This document shows positions 1-10,734 of a stretch of DNA of 64,000 nucleotides, in pieces. Positions within the stretch are counted from its first letter, which is position 1. The number at the start of each line of letters is the position of its first letter. The translations under genes and the position numbers were made by a program. The stretch is taken from NCBI GenBank assembly GCA_030998015.1, contig JARWMV010000234.1:1178001-1242000 (forward strand). Reading direction: 5' to 3'. The notes beneath the pieces were generated by a model. The model worked only from the letters and a program-made list of their open reading frames with translations, was not told the DNA's origin and ran no database searches. Source of the DNA: Ceratorhiza oryzae-sativae. Lineage: Eukaryota > Basidiomycota > Agaricomycetes > Cantharellales > Ceratobasidiaceae.

Positions 1-568
1 TGGGGACGCTTCTAGGTCACGGCTCAGGGTGACCGTGGCAGGGAAACGTCAGGTCCCAGAGGCAGATTGCATCGTACGCAGCATCGAGATTCGGTATGAG
101 AGGTGGTCTGAGGGCGAAAGCCCGGTATTTAGAGTACGTCATCTCGCTTTTGATAGCTGGGCGGACCATGGAGTGCCTCGCACGACAAGCAGCGCGTACT
201 GGCTCGCGCTACTTGCCGATAAGGAGAATCGAGAACCAGGCGCGCTGGAGGTTGGCTCTGCCCCGCCTCCGATGATTGTTCATTGTAGTGCTGGAGTTGG
301 ACGTACTGGGACCTTCATTACAATCTGCTCCCTTCTGCGAGCCTTTGGGATGTTACCTGCTGCATCTCGTCCGGAATGGGATACGTACGTCCCCGAACAG
401 TCCGCTCTGGGCGCATACTTGGAGTCTTTGCCTGCAGATGATTATATTGTTCAAGAGGTCAACGCACTTAGGGAGCAGAGGATTATGATGGTGCAGATGC
501 CTGACCAGATGGCCTTTGTTTATGAGCTTTTATCCCTAGCACTATCTAAAAGACTCGATGGGCAATAG
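1..568 (+). CDS. Protein tyrosine phosphatase, 3' end (cut by the window edge)
   Basis: C-terminal part of a classical protein tyrosine phosphatase, which removes phosphate from phosphotyrosine through a cysteinyl-phosphate intermediate. The signature loop HCSAGVGRTGTF is complete, with the catalytic Cys and the P-loop Arg, at about 280-315. A WPD-type loop lies upstream but reads WADHGVP, so the usual Pro is Ala. The Q-loop region near the C terminus (QMPDQMAFVYELL) fits the family. The frame is open to base 1 and a possible splice acceptor (cag) sits at 25-27, so the true start lies outside the window. It ends with TAG at 566-568. It converges on the Stealth gene, whose stop is about 230 bp away. 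The family assignment is secure; the exact orthologue and the substrate cannot be told from this fragment. Confidence 0.9.
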   Translation, partial: GDASRSRLRVTVAGKRQVPEADCIVRSIEIRYERWSEGESPVFRVRHLAFDSWADHGVPRTTSSAYWLALLADKENREPGALEVGSAPPPMIVHCSAGVGRTGTFITICSLLRAFGMLPAASRPEWDTYVPEQSALGAYLESLPADDYIVQEVNALREQRIMMVQMPDQMAFVYELLSLALSKRLDGQ

Positions 569-794
569 CATGTATAGTTTCTTTCGCTGTACTTGTTTAC
601 CTGGTAGTTAAGTGAATTATTGGGTGCGTGTATCCTGATGGAGCTGACATATCCGCGTGAGACACATGAGTAGACGCATTGAAGAGTCGATAAAGTACAA
701 CATGGGTGAATGAGTATGCAAAGTCAATAAATAAATGAAAGGAACGCTGATGGACCAAGCAAAAAGAACAGTTGGGGTATGATAAATTACGAAG

Positions 795-3455
795 CTAGTT
801 GGTTTCCCAGGCTGCAGCACGCGGCCATCGCCGCTCTTGTTCTCTGCGTAGAACATTATCGGTCTCTTCGGCCTGGCTGGGGTATATGTCGTCGTTTAGA
901 CAGACAAGCGCAATTGAGCCATCCGAATCCATAGCTGAGAAAGCAGCTTCCGCGGTAGTAACATCCTTGACCATTGCAAAGACTGACGGTGTATCACCTA
1001 ATGACGCATATAGTTAGAAACTGCACCCATGGGCGGCAGTCAGGTGAAGACGCACCGATCACAAACCGGTAACGCTGAAGCATACGCACAGTCCACGCTC
1101 GTATGTCGACCATGGAGTCTCCAAGCACACCTCGTAGTGAGAAATCCCCAGTCTTGTAGTCTGAGACCAAGGGTAGATGAGGAACTGGATCCTGCACTGA
1201 TTCTTGCGTGGATTTTAGGCCATGCGTCGGATTGGGAAGAAAAGCCGAGAGTCCGAGGGGACCACTTGCACCAACCAGAGCGTTGATAACTGTGTGACAT
1301 TTAGATCCAAGATAATTATATCCAAAGAGAAAGGACGTACTACAGTCGCCGCATTTGGGCGCTACAAAAGCAATGTGTTTGAAAACCTCACTCGCGTTGG
1401 TGAACTCGGACGGGAAGCAAGTGTTGAATTCGATCTGGCACTGTAGAAACGGATTTTTAAACTGTGGCCAATATCGTGACCCGTAATAGCCGAGGAAAGT
1501 GTAAGGGTAACCATCTTGACTGGCTATTCGGATGAGGGGTAAGTACGCTTCTCCCCGGACTCGTTAGAACTTACTGAAGGAATATTTCGTATTGCGTGTG
1601 ATACGTGGCTGGCCCGGGACGGCGGCGGCGGCCTCCAACCGCTCACTGGACAAGCTTTCTCGCTTTGGTAGCGTGATAAATAGCCTCTTGTTTGGTGTCT
1701 CGCTTTTGCCCCCGAGTTCCATCCAAGCTTGCTCCGACGTCACCGCATCCCACTCATCATCTTTGCCGCCAAGCCGCGCGACGATCCAACTCCAGAGCAA
1801 ACCCTCCCTCCAACGCTCGACAATAAAGTGTGCGGCAATGAAACCCATATGCGCGTCACGCAACTTGGGATCGGTGCGGAATGGATGCGAGGATGTCGCC
1901 GCGAGCTCTTGCGCCCAGATGAGCGAGATCTCCGCAAAGATCGACCGCCTGAACGCCTTGGCTTCGTGCACCACGTATGGGCGTTTTCGGAGACCGAACC
2001 TGTCACCTGAACAGACAAAAAGTGCATTGTGAGCAGCGGAAGTAGGACGGTGCCAAGTGGGATAGCTACGCACTCAACAATCGGTTGGAGAATTCCAAGC
2101 TATGCCATTCTCCGGAAGAGGGACGCGCGCCATCAACCAGTGAAGACACGAGGAGATCTGATTGCATTCTAAGAACGATGCCATAAGCTAGAACAAATGT
2201 CAGCCAACTCGAGTCATTACTGAGGCCAAGACGCTTACATGGAGTATAGAAATCCCATGGAGAAAGATCAGCAGAAAAGTAAAAGTCATCATTCTATCTG
2301 GATGTAAGCAAGGAGGGGTTTTCAATGAAAAGAGAACGTACCAGATAGACAAATACATCGGACACATTTAAATATGCAAATTGCGACTCGATAGCAAGAC
2401 TGGGTAGTGGATGAGTAGATGTATGCGTCTGTTTGAAGCTTGGCATACCTATTGAAAGTAGTATACTTATAGTCGTTGTCAAAGATTCCTGCATGGTGAA
2501 CCACATTCAACCTTACGTTGCCGTCTTTCCAGTCGAACGGCTGACGAAGATCGAGCCACTGCGGAATCTGGCCGAGGCGCCAACCAGCAAATTCGTCTGG
2601 GTTACATGACGGAAAAGCGAAATCACTGGTGACTATATGAAATTGGTCGGTATGTTGACGAAAGTGCTGCAAGACAGATCGTATCGAATGCCTGAGCTCA
2701 TCATGGTCCCTGTTTGTCAAGATAACGAGAAATCGGGAAAAAAAATAAGCGCAAAGCCTAAAACACGTCGCGTGACAAAAATAGTTTGCGTACCGAAATA
2801 GCTTCTTCTCCGTCCCAGCCACAGGACTTGCCCGGGAAGTGTCGAGCAACGCACGGGCGCGCGGTGCAAGAGTCCCCGAGCGTTGGAGCCGCTGCTGAGT
2901 CTCCCTCACTCTCCGCCATTTCTCGTGTAGAATGCCTGAGCCGTTGGCGAACGTCCAAACGACGTCGAGTTTTGTTGTGTGGTTTGAATTGCACAGGATC
3001 CCGGTCGAGATAGCCGAGTCGATGCAGGATTCGGCAATGTTTAGATCGCTGCGAAGAGATAAGGGGGAGGTGCGAGGTTGGTACTGAAATGGGAGGTATT
3101 TCGACTGGAGTCGTTGATGAGATGACGTTGAGGGAGGATAGGAATAGCCGTGCCGAATGCCCGAGACTGGTGGCGGTAGGCTTGTACAGGGCAGGTCGTC
3201 ATCGTTGAGTGCGGCAATCAACCAATCTGGGGAAGGCTGAGAAACAGTAGGCTTATAGGTTGTTAAGTTGGGCACGAAGATTTCATCGGTATCCCGCAGG
3301 TATCTATATTCGGAGAGACGCTCTTGCAAGACGATGCCCAGGCTCCTTGGGAGCTCAGAGGTTAGAATGAGGAGTGAGACAAGGCCCACGTTGAAGATAA
3401 GGATGATGCTAAGTAGGCGCGAGTTGAGGATGGCGTAAAGGCCGGCGGGATCCAT
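795..3455 (-). CDS. Stealth-family glycosyl-phosphotransferase-like type II membrane protein
   Basis: Multi-exon gene whose pieces match the four conserved regions of Stealth proteins, the family of GlcNAc-1-phosphotransferase alpha/beta and bacterial capsule phosphotransferases. The start chosen is MDPAGL at 3455, followed by a hydrophobic anchor at about residues 13-32. CR1-like LDVVWTFANGS is near residue 165. CR2 has RDHDELRHSIRSVLQHF and, across an intron, VFVYL/NDDFYFSADLSPWDFY, the conserved NDD block. CR3 is on the exons at about 2180-1580 (KRPYVVHEAK, then ERWREGLLWSWIV). CR4 is at about 800-920 (ALVCLNDDIYPSQ). Between them is a Cys-rich segment (CGDC) at about 1300-1500. The stop is TAG at 795-797. 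Known Stealth enzymes transfer sugar-1-phosphate to a sugar; I infer a Golgi glycan-phosphate role here. The substrate is unknown and exon borders are approximate. Confidence 0.82.
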
Positions 3456-6400
3456 AGCGGGGAGGTGATTAAACTTGGGAATGCAGGTCCCCCGCCTAAG
3501 TATGCCAGCGTAGGTCGGCACGGCATCGCACTAGTATTCCGGAAATCCGAGATTGGTATGTCTATTCCTAGCTTGATCGTGCGACGAAATTAGAACATTC
3601 TTGCACATAACAAACTGGGATTAGATTTGCAAATTATTATCAGGCCTATCTCGAGATTTTGAGCTGAGCGAGATTCTGGCACGCACGCTTTGAGATCGTT
3701 TCAAGGAAGTATGACCTCACACCATCTCACTTGCCGAACTCAAGGGAGGGTTTGCTGGCCGTAGGGAGCTAGCGCGGGCTGCGGAAGCCCCAATAATAGG
3801 GCCGTATAAAGTTATAAGGGTAATTCATGAGAACTTGTTTTGTGATACCGATGGACAAATGCAGCTAGGCGGACGCGGCGCAAGCATATCCGGCACAAGC
3901 AATCCCTGCCTCGGGAAGCGGGAAAGACAAGGCAGCTTATTTTTGCATTAGCCGCAGTTCATCATTGGAGTTCACTATGCTGCGGATTCGGATGTTAGGG
4001 AATATTGGTTGCTAGCACTAGTTCCACTAAACAGGACTTATTGGACATTTTGGCGATGCTGCGCAATGTTGGTTGCTTGGAATGTTGGTGGACAAGCAGT
4101 TATGTCTCTAGAGTATGGATGTAAAGTGTTAACGGATCCCAGCGCCAATTTTGCCACCGAGGCTGAAGAGAGTTGTCCATGATAAAAACAAGACGGGTTG
4201 TGGATTTCGTCGATCGTAGAAGCACAATCGGCACGTGCTCCCTACCAGACATGTAATTTCTGCAAAGCCGCCGTCTAAAATCCTGACGTCGCGTCCTTAT
4301 GGGATGTTATATTAATAGGGCATATCTATCAGCGAATCTGATTGCCTTGGATTTGCTCGCACATGAGACAAACCAACCGATATGTTAGGCGCAATCTCGA
4401 CCGGAGCCGAGCCCACACTGCGGCCACCACTTGAACTCGTGATATCAGAAGCAGGACATGGGAAGTGTTCTTAGTTTTGGAACCCCTACGAAAAGAACTG
4501 ATATAGTGGTCGCGTGAAGCTTACATGGGCCCCAATGCACATCCAAGAACTTTCCATAGCCCAATGCGAGGATGACGCGCATATATGAGGATGGAATTTC
4601 GAGATGGACGAAGCAACATTCATGGTTGCGTCTCCGAGATAATAGCACACAGATGGAAAACTTTTGATCACATAGGTCTGCGCTTTATTTCCGCCGAAAT
4701 CATCGGCGTCACGATAGGCCGTTTGGCAAGCGTCAATAAGACACTCTCACGGTATCATTTTTGTTTGATTAGGAAGTTTGGAACGTTATACCTCATCTAG
4801 ACAGGATGCCAAAATATATCGTTGCTTAGAACGCCAGCCAATATCTACTTGCGACCGAATCCTTGGAGCAAACCGCCTTGAGAAGACCCGTTGAGAAGGC
4901 CATGGCATCATTCCGGATTCTGTTTCAGTCCTACGTCGCTTGTTTTCTCTCTCCTCCTGGCAGTTACTTCGACTAGAATTCTAGTATGATAATCCATAGC
5001 CTATACCCGACGAGATGCCGACTAGGTCCCATCAAGTTTAAGAGCGTTGCAGCGTGCACCTTTCAACTGGGTCGACCTCGGAGCTCGGTAGCGAACGGGC
5101 CATGAAGGTAGTGTGCGAACTCTGACCTATCCATTCGCATGAACTACACCAATTATGGTTGCGCATTATAATTACGTGGTATGTATCCATATGATGCCCG
5201 AGCACGAGGTCGACAGCAATACATCGGGTACAAGCCGGGTAGAAGCGAGGGACGGTTGCAGGAAAAAGATAGACATCTTGAATTGATGGCATATAGCCCG
5301 AGGGATCGATAATCAGCGCAAGGTAGGGATGTCCATGTCGGCAATCTAAACGAGAACATATAATTGCGTGGTAGAAAAAATTCAGTGAGGTGATAAAACT
5401 AATACAGAAGTGGACAAAAAGGGAAAGGGTCTGAAATGGCACGAGGCGCCCACTCTCGGGCAGCGGGAACTCACTGCCTACCTCAACTTACCCCTCCCGA
5501 TAAAGGCTTTAGAGCCTGGTAGCGCATTCATAGGTAACGTGGTCGGGGCGATACGGGATTCTACTCAGGGGCATTTAGTTCTTGTTTCAAACAGCGCCGA
5601 GCAGGAAATGAAAGCACACACTGATATGATAGATTAGCCATTGAATGGCTTAGAGCTGTTGACATGATGAATCATGCCCACCGTATCTACGCTACAAATT
5701 TAGAATAGGTGAACATTCGTTCAGAAGCCCTAAGCTTAGTAATGCACTCATGAAGTTTATCAACGGTATTATTAGAAAGCACTCTGCTTTCCCACCCTTG
5801 AGTTCGATACGATGATTCATAGGGCTTGGGGAAATTATGCTCCTAGAAAGCTGTAAAAAATTCTGTAAAGGGACCACTGGTGGTAGAATTAGACGATTGA
5901 TTTGTCCGCAGGGTTTGTATCAGGTTACCGCTCACTAAGAAACGAGCATAATACGCCGTACCACCATAGTGGACAGCGAAACTATAGGTTCTATATATAT
6001 TACGTGTTAAAAATATGTGATTTTGGGAATGGCCGACCAAACTCTCCTTGATCAAACGGGAGAAGCTTTTGGTGGCTAAAATCCTAGTCAAACATATTAC
6101 CACATCATGGTTATCGAGTTAAGAAACAAGAATAGGTCATTTGTCGTTCAAGAATTCGAAATGGTATCCAACGAAATACAAATGCGTCCGTGCCTATCAT
6201 AAAATTGTGACGTGTTAGCACCACCAATTGTAAGGTAGTTATCTCACTGTAATTCTGTGCTCTTGTTAACCAGCCATTGTGGCCCTCGGCTGGCTTCCTT
6301 GTGAAAACCTGTGTACCCTTTCTCCCCTTTCGGTATTTGCCACTTAGACTAGCGTATTTTCACTTGCGTATGTAGTGTCGCAGCATGACACCCGGCCTAT

Positions 6401-6473
6401 GCGATTATTAAAATAAAATAAAAAACATACTCCCAATCTTGAGTCACTGCCACAGCTCGGCAACGTTCCAATG
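3456..6473. other. Gene-poor AT-rich intergenic stretch
   Basis: About 3 kb between the Stealth gene and the transposon. Open frames are short, lack splice-joined continuations and show no recognisable domain. A short A-rich tract (attaaaataaaataaaa) sits at 6408-6424, just outside the transposon. I see no RNA gene or repeat array here. Confidence 0.5.
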
Positions 6474-6505
6474 TAGGCGCCCTAGCGTTGGAGCAGCACC
6501 AAGAC
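6474..6505. repeat. Left terminal inverted repeat of the hAT element
   Basis: The core tagcgttggagcagcacc plus aagac (6483-6505) is found inverted at 10281-10303 without mismatch. The outermost bases (6474-6482) match the other end only with a one-base offset. Confidence 0.85.
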
Positions 6506-6958
6506 GCCGATGGGGACCTTTGACAGGCGTCTCAAGACAGGCCAAATTCGTCGCTACGGCACACTGATGGGACAGGAGCCTGTCATGATGCTGTCGCAAA
6601 AAGATTTGCAACGGCACCACTCTGGACAGGAGTCTCTCACGTGAGTGTGGCTGGGCTGAACTCATCGTCGTTGTTGCTCGGTTCAGAACACGACGCTTGG
6701 CTTCAAAATTTCTTGAGTATCGTCACCTTATGCTGCGCGTGTCAGGACGATTGACAATTTATAGACGTTTATTGTATCAGCTGTCTATTACCTAGTAACT
6801 CAACTCTTCATGTACCTACCTAAGACTAATTGGATGAGGTTTTTTTGCACGTCGGCCAAGAGTGAGCTGCAAGTCATGGTATAAAATAAGATAGAGGGGA
6901 TCTAAAGGTTCATTGCAGACGCATACTCCCCGTATTTCTTTTGACTACTCTTCTCTAT

Positions 6959-9900
6959 CATGCTCCCTCAGTGCCCTCGTTGCCTCATCGATGTCGCTTG
7001 CAAAGACCACCCGACCTCTTTGATTGCTCGTTCCTCCCAAGTCGGTACTACGGGGAGAGAACCGGAGGTCGCAAAATCGCTCCCAACAGTAAGTACCACC
7101 TGAACTTGTGTCCAGCTATTCTAACACTAGCCTTAGGCGTTCCGTTTTGTTGAGCCGTCTCATCCACGACGTGAACCCGTTAAAGATCAATCTTCCGCCC
7201 TCCCACTCGTGCATTTAGTTGTATGATATCTTTTATATAAAAAGGTATAATACTAACCACTGGCCATGTAGAGCACTAAAAAACGCGCACTATGCAACGA
7301 AGCGGAGGCCGGCCCATGTACAAAGCGACCATGCACAAGCAACCGATTGGGACCCCATCCAGACACTTCTCGTGTCCTACGATCCTGCGCCTACGACTGC
7401 TGGCAGAGCGTTCGTGGATGCGACTCTATCTCCATACCTGATGGACTCGACGTCCAGCAGACTGTGCTGCTTGATGCTGAGTACCAACGATCAAAACGCC
7501 TCGAGGAGTTTCGGATGCCGATGGGCGAACGTCTTCGCTGCATCCATTGCCTGTGAGTGATATAATTGTGATACGTATTATACATATATCTAATAGTCAT
7601 CTGAATAGGCGGGACAAGGGCGAATGGAAGACGTGGTCCAAAAATTCCGGAACTCAACGTATTCGCGAGCATATGCTCAAGAATCACCCAGACGATTTTC
7701 GGCCTCGTCCGACCATCCTCGATCATCTAGGCGATCAATTCGACGAGAGCGAGCTATTATACACACCTGAAATGCTCACGGAGTCCATAGCCGAATGGAT
7801 TGCTCATGACGACCAGGTAAGTACCTGGCACTTGGGCAATCGCTTTTCTATGCTTATTTTCATGTCTGAACTCTCCTAGGCGTTCAACGTCGTCGAATCC
7901 CGTGAGTTCCGGCGCATAATTCTTATCGCAAGTCGTGCGCCTTCTCTTCAAGATCAAGATATACCTGGTCGGAAAAAGATAGTCAAAACAGTGCACGAAC
8001 TGTATCTGGACCAGGTTGAGCGAATCAAGCGAGAGATTCAGGTATGTTCCCCAATCCTCTTCAAGATTTATCTGACTGAATGCATTCATCCATAGCGGTC
8101 TCGAGGGCGGATCTCTATCACGTCTGACCTATGGACGGACGAGATATTACGAGCGTTCATGGCTGTCACGGCGCACTACATTAACGAGGCAGGCGAATTA
8201 ACTGAACATTTAGTGGCGTTTCGTCGCATCCAAGGCAGCCATACCGGGGTTAATGTGGGACGCTCGTTATTCTTGGTTCTGGCAGAATTCGGGATTGCTT
8301 CAAAGGTAGATTTACAAGATATAGCTGGATATCCTTAGTTGACGATGTGTAGATTGGGCATATAACTCTCGACAACGCTTCTCCAAACGACACACTAATG
8401 AAAGAGCTTCAAGCAGTGTTGAAGAAGGAGGAAATACCTTTCGGTCATGATATTAATCGTATTCGGTGAGTCTGAGCTAAGCGTTTCACTGGATACCGTG
8501 TTCTGACAGCAATTATTGGTAGATGCTATGCACATATAATCAACCTAGTTGTCGTTGCAATGCTCAAGGAGTTGCCCACGGCCGCACGAATCTTCCGTGA
8601 AGAGGCTGCGGCAAAAGGCGACGATCTCGACGACGATATTGCTGCGTACCTCGATGCTTTGGAGGCGGGGGTTGTTAGTGACTGCAGAGATTCGATTCAA
8701 TCGTTGCGGGCCAGCGATGTACGGCGCGAGGGCTTTCTTGACTGTATCAAGGAGGGGAACCTTCTTGGAATATTCAAGACTCTGGCCGGGGTAGCCACGC
8801 TCCTACCCATCTTGCAGTTGCTCCGTGACTCTGAAACACAATGGTCATCAACGTATAATATGATTGTTCGTTATATTGAGCTCTATCCAGTATGTTGCCA
8901 ACCTTTTTGAAGAGCACATACTAATATTTTTTAGGCTATATGTTATTACACGTCTTCTAACCCCAAGATGGACATTCCAGTCCTTTCTGGTGCTCAGTTA
9001 GAGGTTCTCCAGGATGTCAAGGCTATTCTTTCTGTTCTCCACCATGCGCAAGAACTCCTCTCCACCGAGTGAACTCCTATGCTTGCACTGGCGCTCCCTG
9101 TCTATGAGAGCATTGTGCAAGCACTCAAGGAACTCACCTTTGAATACCCAGTGCTTTGCCACGCCATAGAGTCTGGCATTCGCAAGCTGGAAGGCTATAT
9201 TGCAAAGACACGAGACCTCCCTGTGTATGTCTATGCAATGGCGATCAACCTGTGTATCAAGTTTGGGTGGATTGATCAGCACTGGAGCATCCCTCGACGA
9301 CAGGGGTCTCGGGTTATGGTCAAGGACAAGGCAAGTGTATTCTGTATACAACTGTCCCAAAATAAACTTAAGTTTATACTAGATGCTGAGGTTTCGTCAA
9401 AAGCAGTTCAATGTGCAGTCTCATGTGGTTCCGCCTACACACACAAGGGCTGATTGTGCTACAAAAGCGCAACACACTGGCTACATGTGGCTATTGAGTA
9501 TAACCAATGCTCTTCGATGTGCTTATGGGTCAATGACTGGAACAACTAGACAGTACGTATTCGCTTTTAGCATAATTTTTTGTACCAAATGCTTATTGTT
9601 GTATAAGTGCAACTATTGCACCCCCACCTCTTCCAGTTCACAGCCACTCAGCAAAGATGAGCTGCAACTTTGTTTCATGACTGAAGTTGACACTGAACTG
9701 CTGCGCTGGGAGCAGTTGGAAGGCTACGACTATGAGTCGATGGGCTCACTCAACTTGGTAGAATTCTGGAATGTGAGTAAATGCATAACCGAACTGTGCA
9801 ATTCTGATTGGGTACCTTTAGGCTCGACGATTTGAGTTTCCTTTACTATATCAAATTGCCATGAACGTTCTCCCAGTCCAAGCATTGTCAGTTTCATCTG

Positions 9901-10109
9901 AACGCATCTTCTCATCAAGCAAGCTTACCTGCACTCGTGAGCGTACCCAAATCTCTCCTGAAAACATGGAGTACTGTCAGATTCTCAAGCATGCACTGCA
10001 CCGACGGTCTACTCAGAGCCAGAACAACAACCAGACACTCGATTTCATAGAGAAGATGACATATTTAGACTTGGAGGACAAGGATATGGAACTGGATGAT
10101 GCAAACTAG
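6959..10109 (+). pseudogene. hAT transposase with BED zinc finger, one in-frame stop
   Basis: Spliced reading gives MLPQCPRC from ATG 6959, then an exon at about 7269-7552 and so on. A BED-type finger (CIHC, then HMLKNH) is split by an intron at 7553-7608. RNase H-like transposase blocks follow: SDLWTDEILRAFMAVTAHYI at about 8120, ITLDNASPNDTLM at about 8360, CYAHIINLVV at about 8523, and QWSSTYNMIVR at about 8840. The hAT C-terminal dimerisation region lies at about 9690-10000 (VLPVQALSVSSERIFSSSK). The stop TAA lies at about 10107. At 9070-9072 a TGA interrupts the frame inside an exon, where related transposases usually continue as (S/T)E-K-TP. The rest of the frame and all splice sites look intact, so the loss may be recent. 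Family assignment is secure; whether any readthrough or alternative splicing rescues it is unknown. Confidence 0.85.
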
Positions 10110-10280
10110 ATAGATATTAGAGTCTCATGTATGCACCTCGAACAAAAATCGGCTTGATTCTGCATTTTGTAATGTCCCTAGGTGTTGATAGGAGCACTGT
10201 CACGCAAGTGTCAAAAAATCGCTTACGTTACCAAGACAAGACGGCACGAGACGATTAGTCAGTCCGTCTTGCGAGGTCTT

Positions 10281-10313
10281 GTCTTGGTGCTGCTCCAACG
10301 CTAAGGCGCCCTA
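10281..10313. repeat. Right terminal inverted repeat of the hAT element
   Basis: Inverted partner of 6474-6505. The 23-bp core at 10281-10303 is perfect; the outer part reads aggcgcccta and fits the left end with a single-base indel. Confidence 0.85.
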
Positions 10314-10734
10314 GCCCCATCATTCTAAAGCAAATCTGATGATCCTCGGATCAGCCCAAATCAAGCGCTTCTCCCACGTATTCACAAAATAAGTAATCAA
10401 AGTAGATATCACAAAATCGCTTGTACAGAAACCAGAAAGAGAATGCACGGAATCAAAAGAAGACGGATTAAAGCACAAACAAACAGCAAGAAGGTTTTCC
10501 TGGGGCAAGGTGTACAAGTACAACAAGGGCAAGGTGACCGAGGTTCCCGAGTATGTGTTAAATGAGGGTGAGGGGTAGGGGCGAATGCATGTACAATTCA
10601 GCGAGGGGGAGCTGGAGGAGGGCAGGGGTCGTCTTTTAGCGGAACTCGAACACTGAGGTGTTACGCTCTGGCTGATAGTGCAACGTGAGTTGTTGGTACC
10701 TACAGATGAAATTTGTAAGTTTGATATTCTGATT

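Larger units (their letters stand above)
6474..10313 (+). mobile_element. hAT-superfamily DNA transposon, probably inactive
   Basis: A 3.84 kb element bounded by inverted repeats that share a 23-bp perfect core (6483-6505 against 10281-10303) plus a few imperfect outer bases reading TAGG(G)CGCC. It encloses a BED-finger hAT transposase reading left to right. The left subterminal zone (6520-6640) repeats the motif GACAGG several times, as is common for transposase-binding subterminal repeats of hAT elements. No convincing 8-bp target duplication is visible at the flanks (ttccaatg on the left, gccccatc on the right share only four positions). The transposase frame has an internal stop. I infer an older or rearranged copy that could at most be moved in trans. 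Confidence 0.85.

Noticed and set aside
6466..6473. 8-bp target-site duplication for the hAT element
   Set aside because: The flanking octamers share only four of eight positions.
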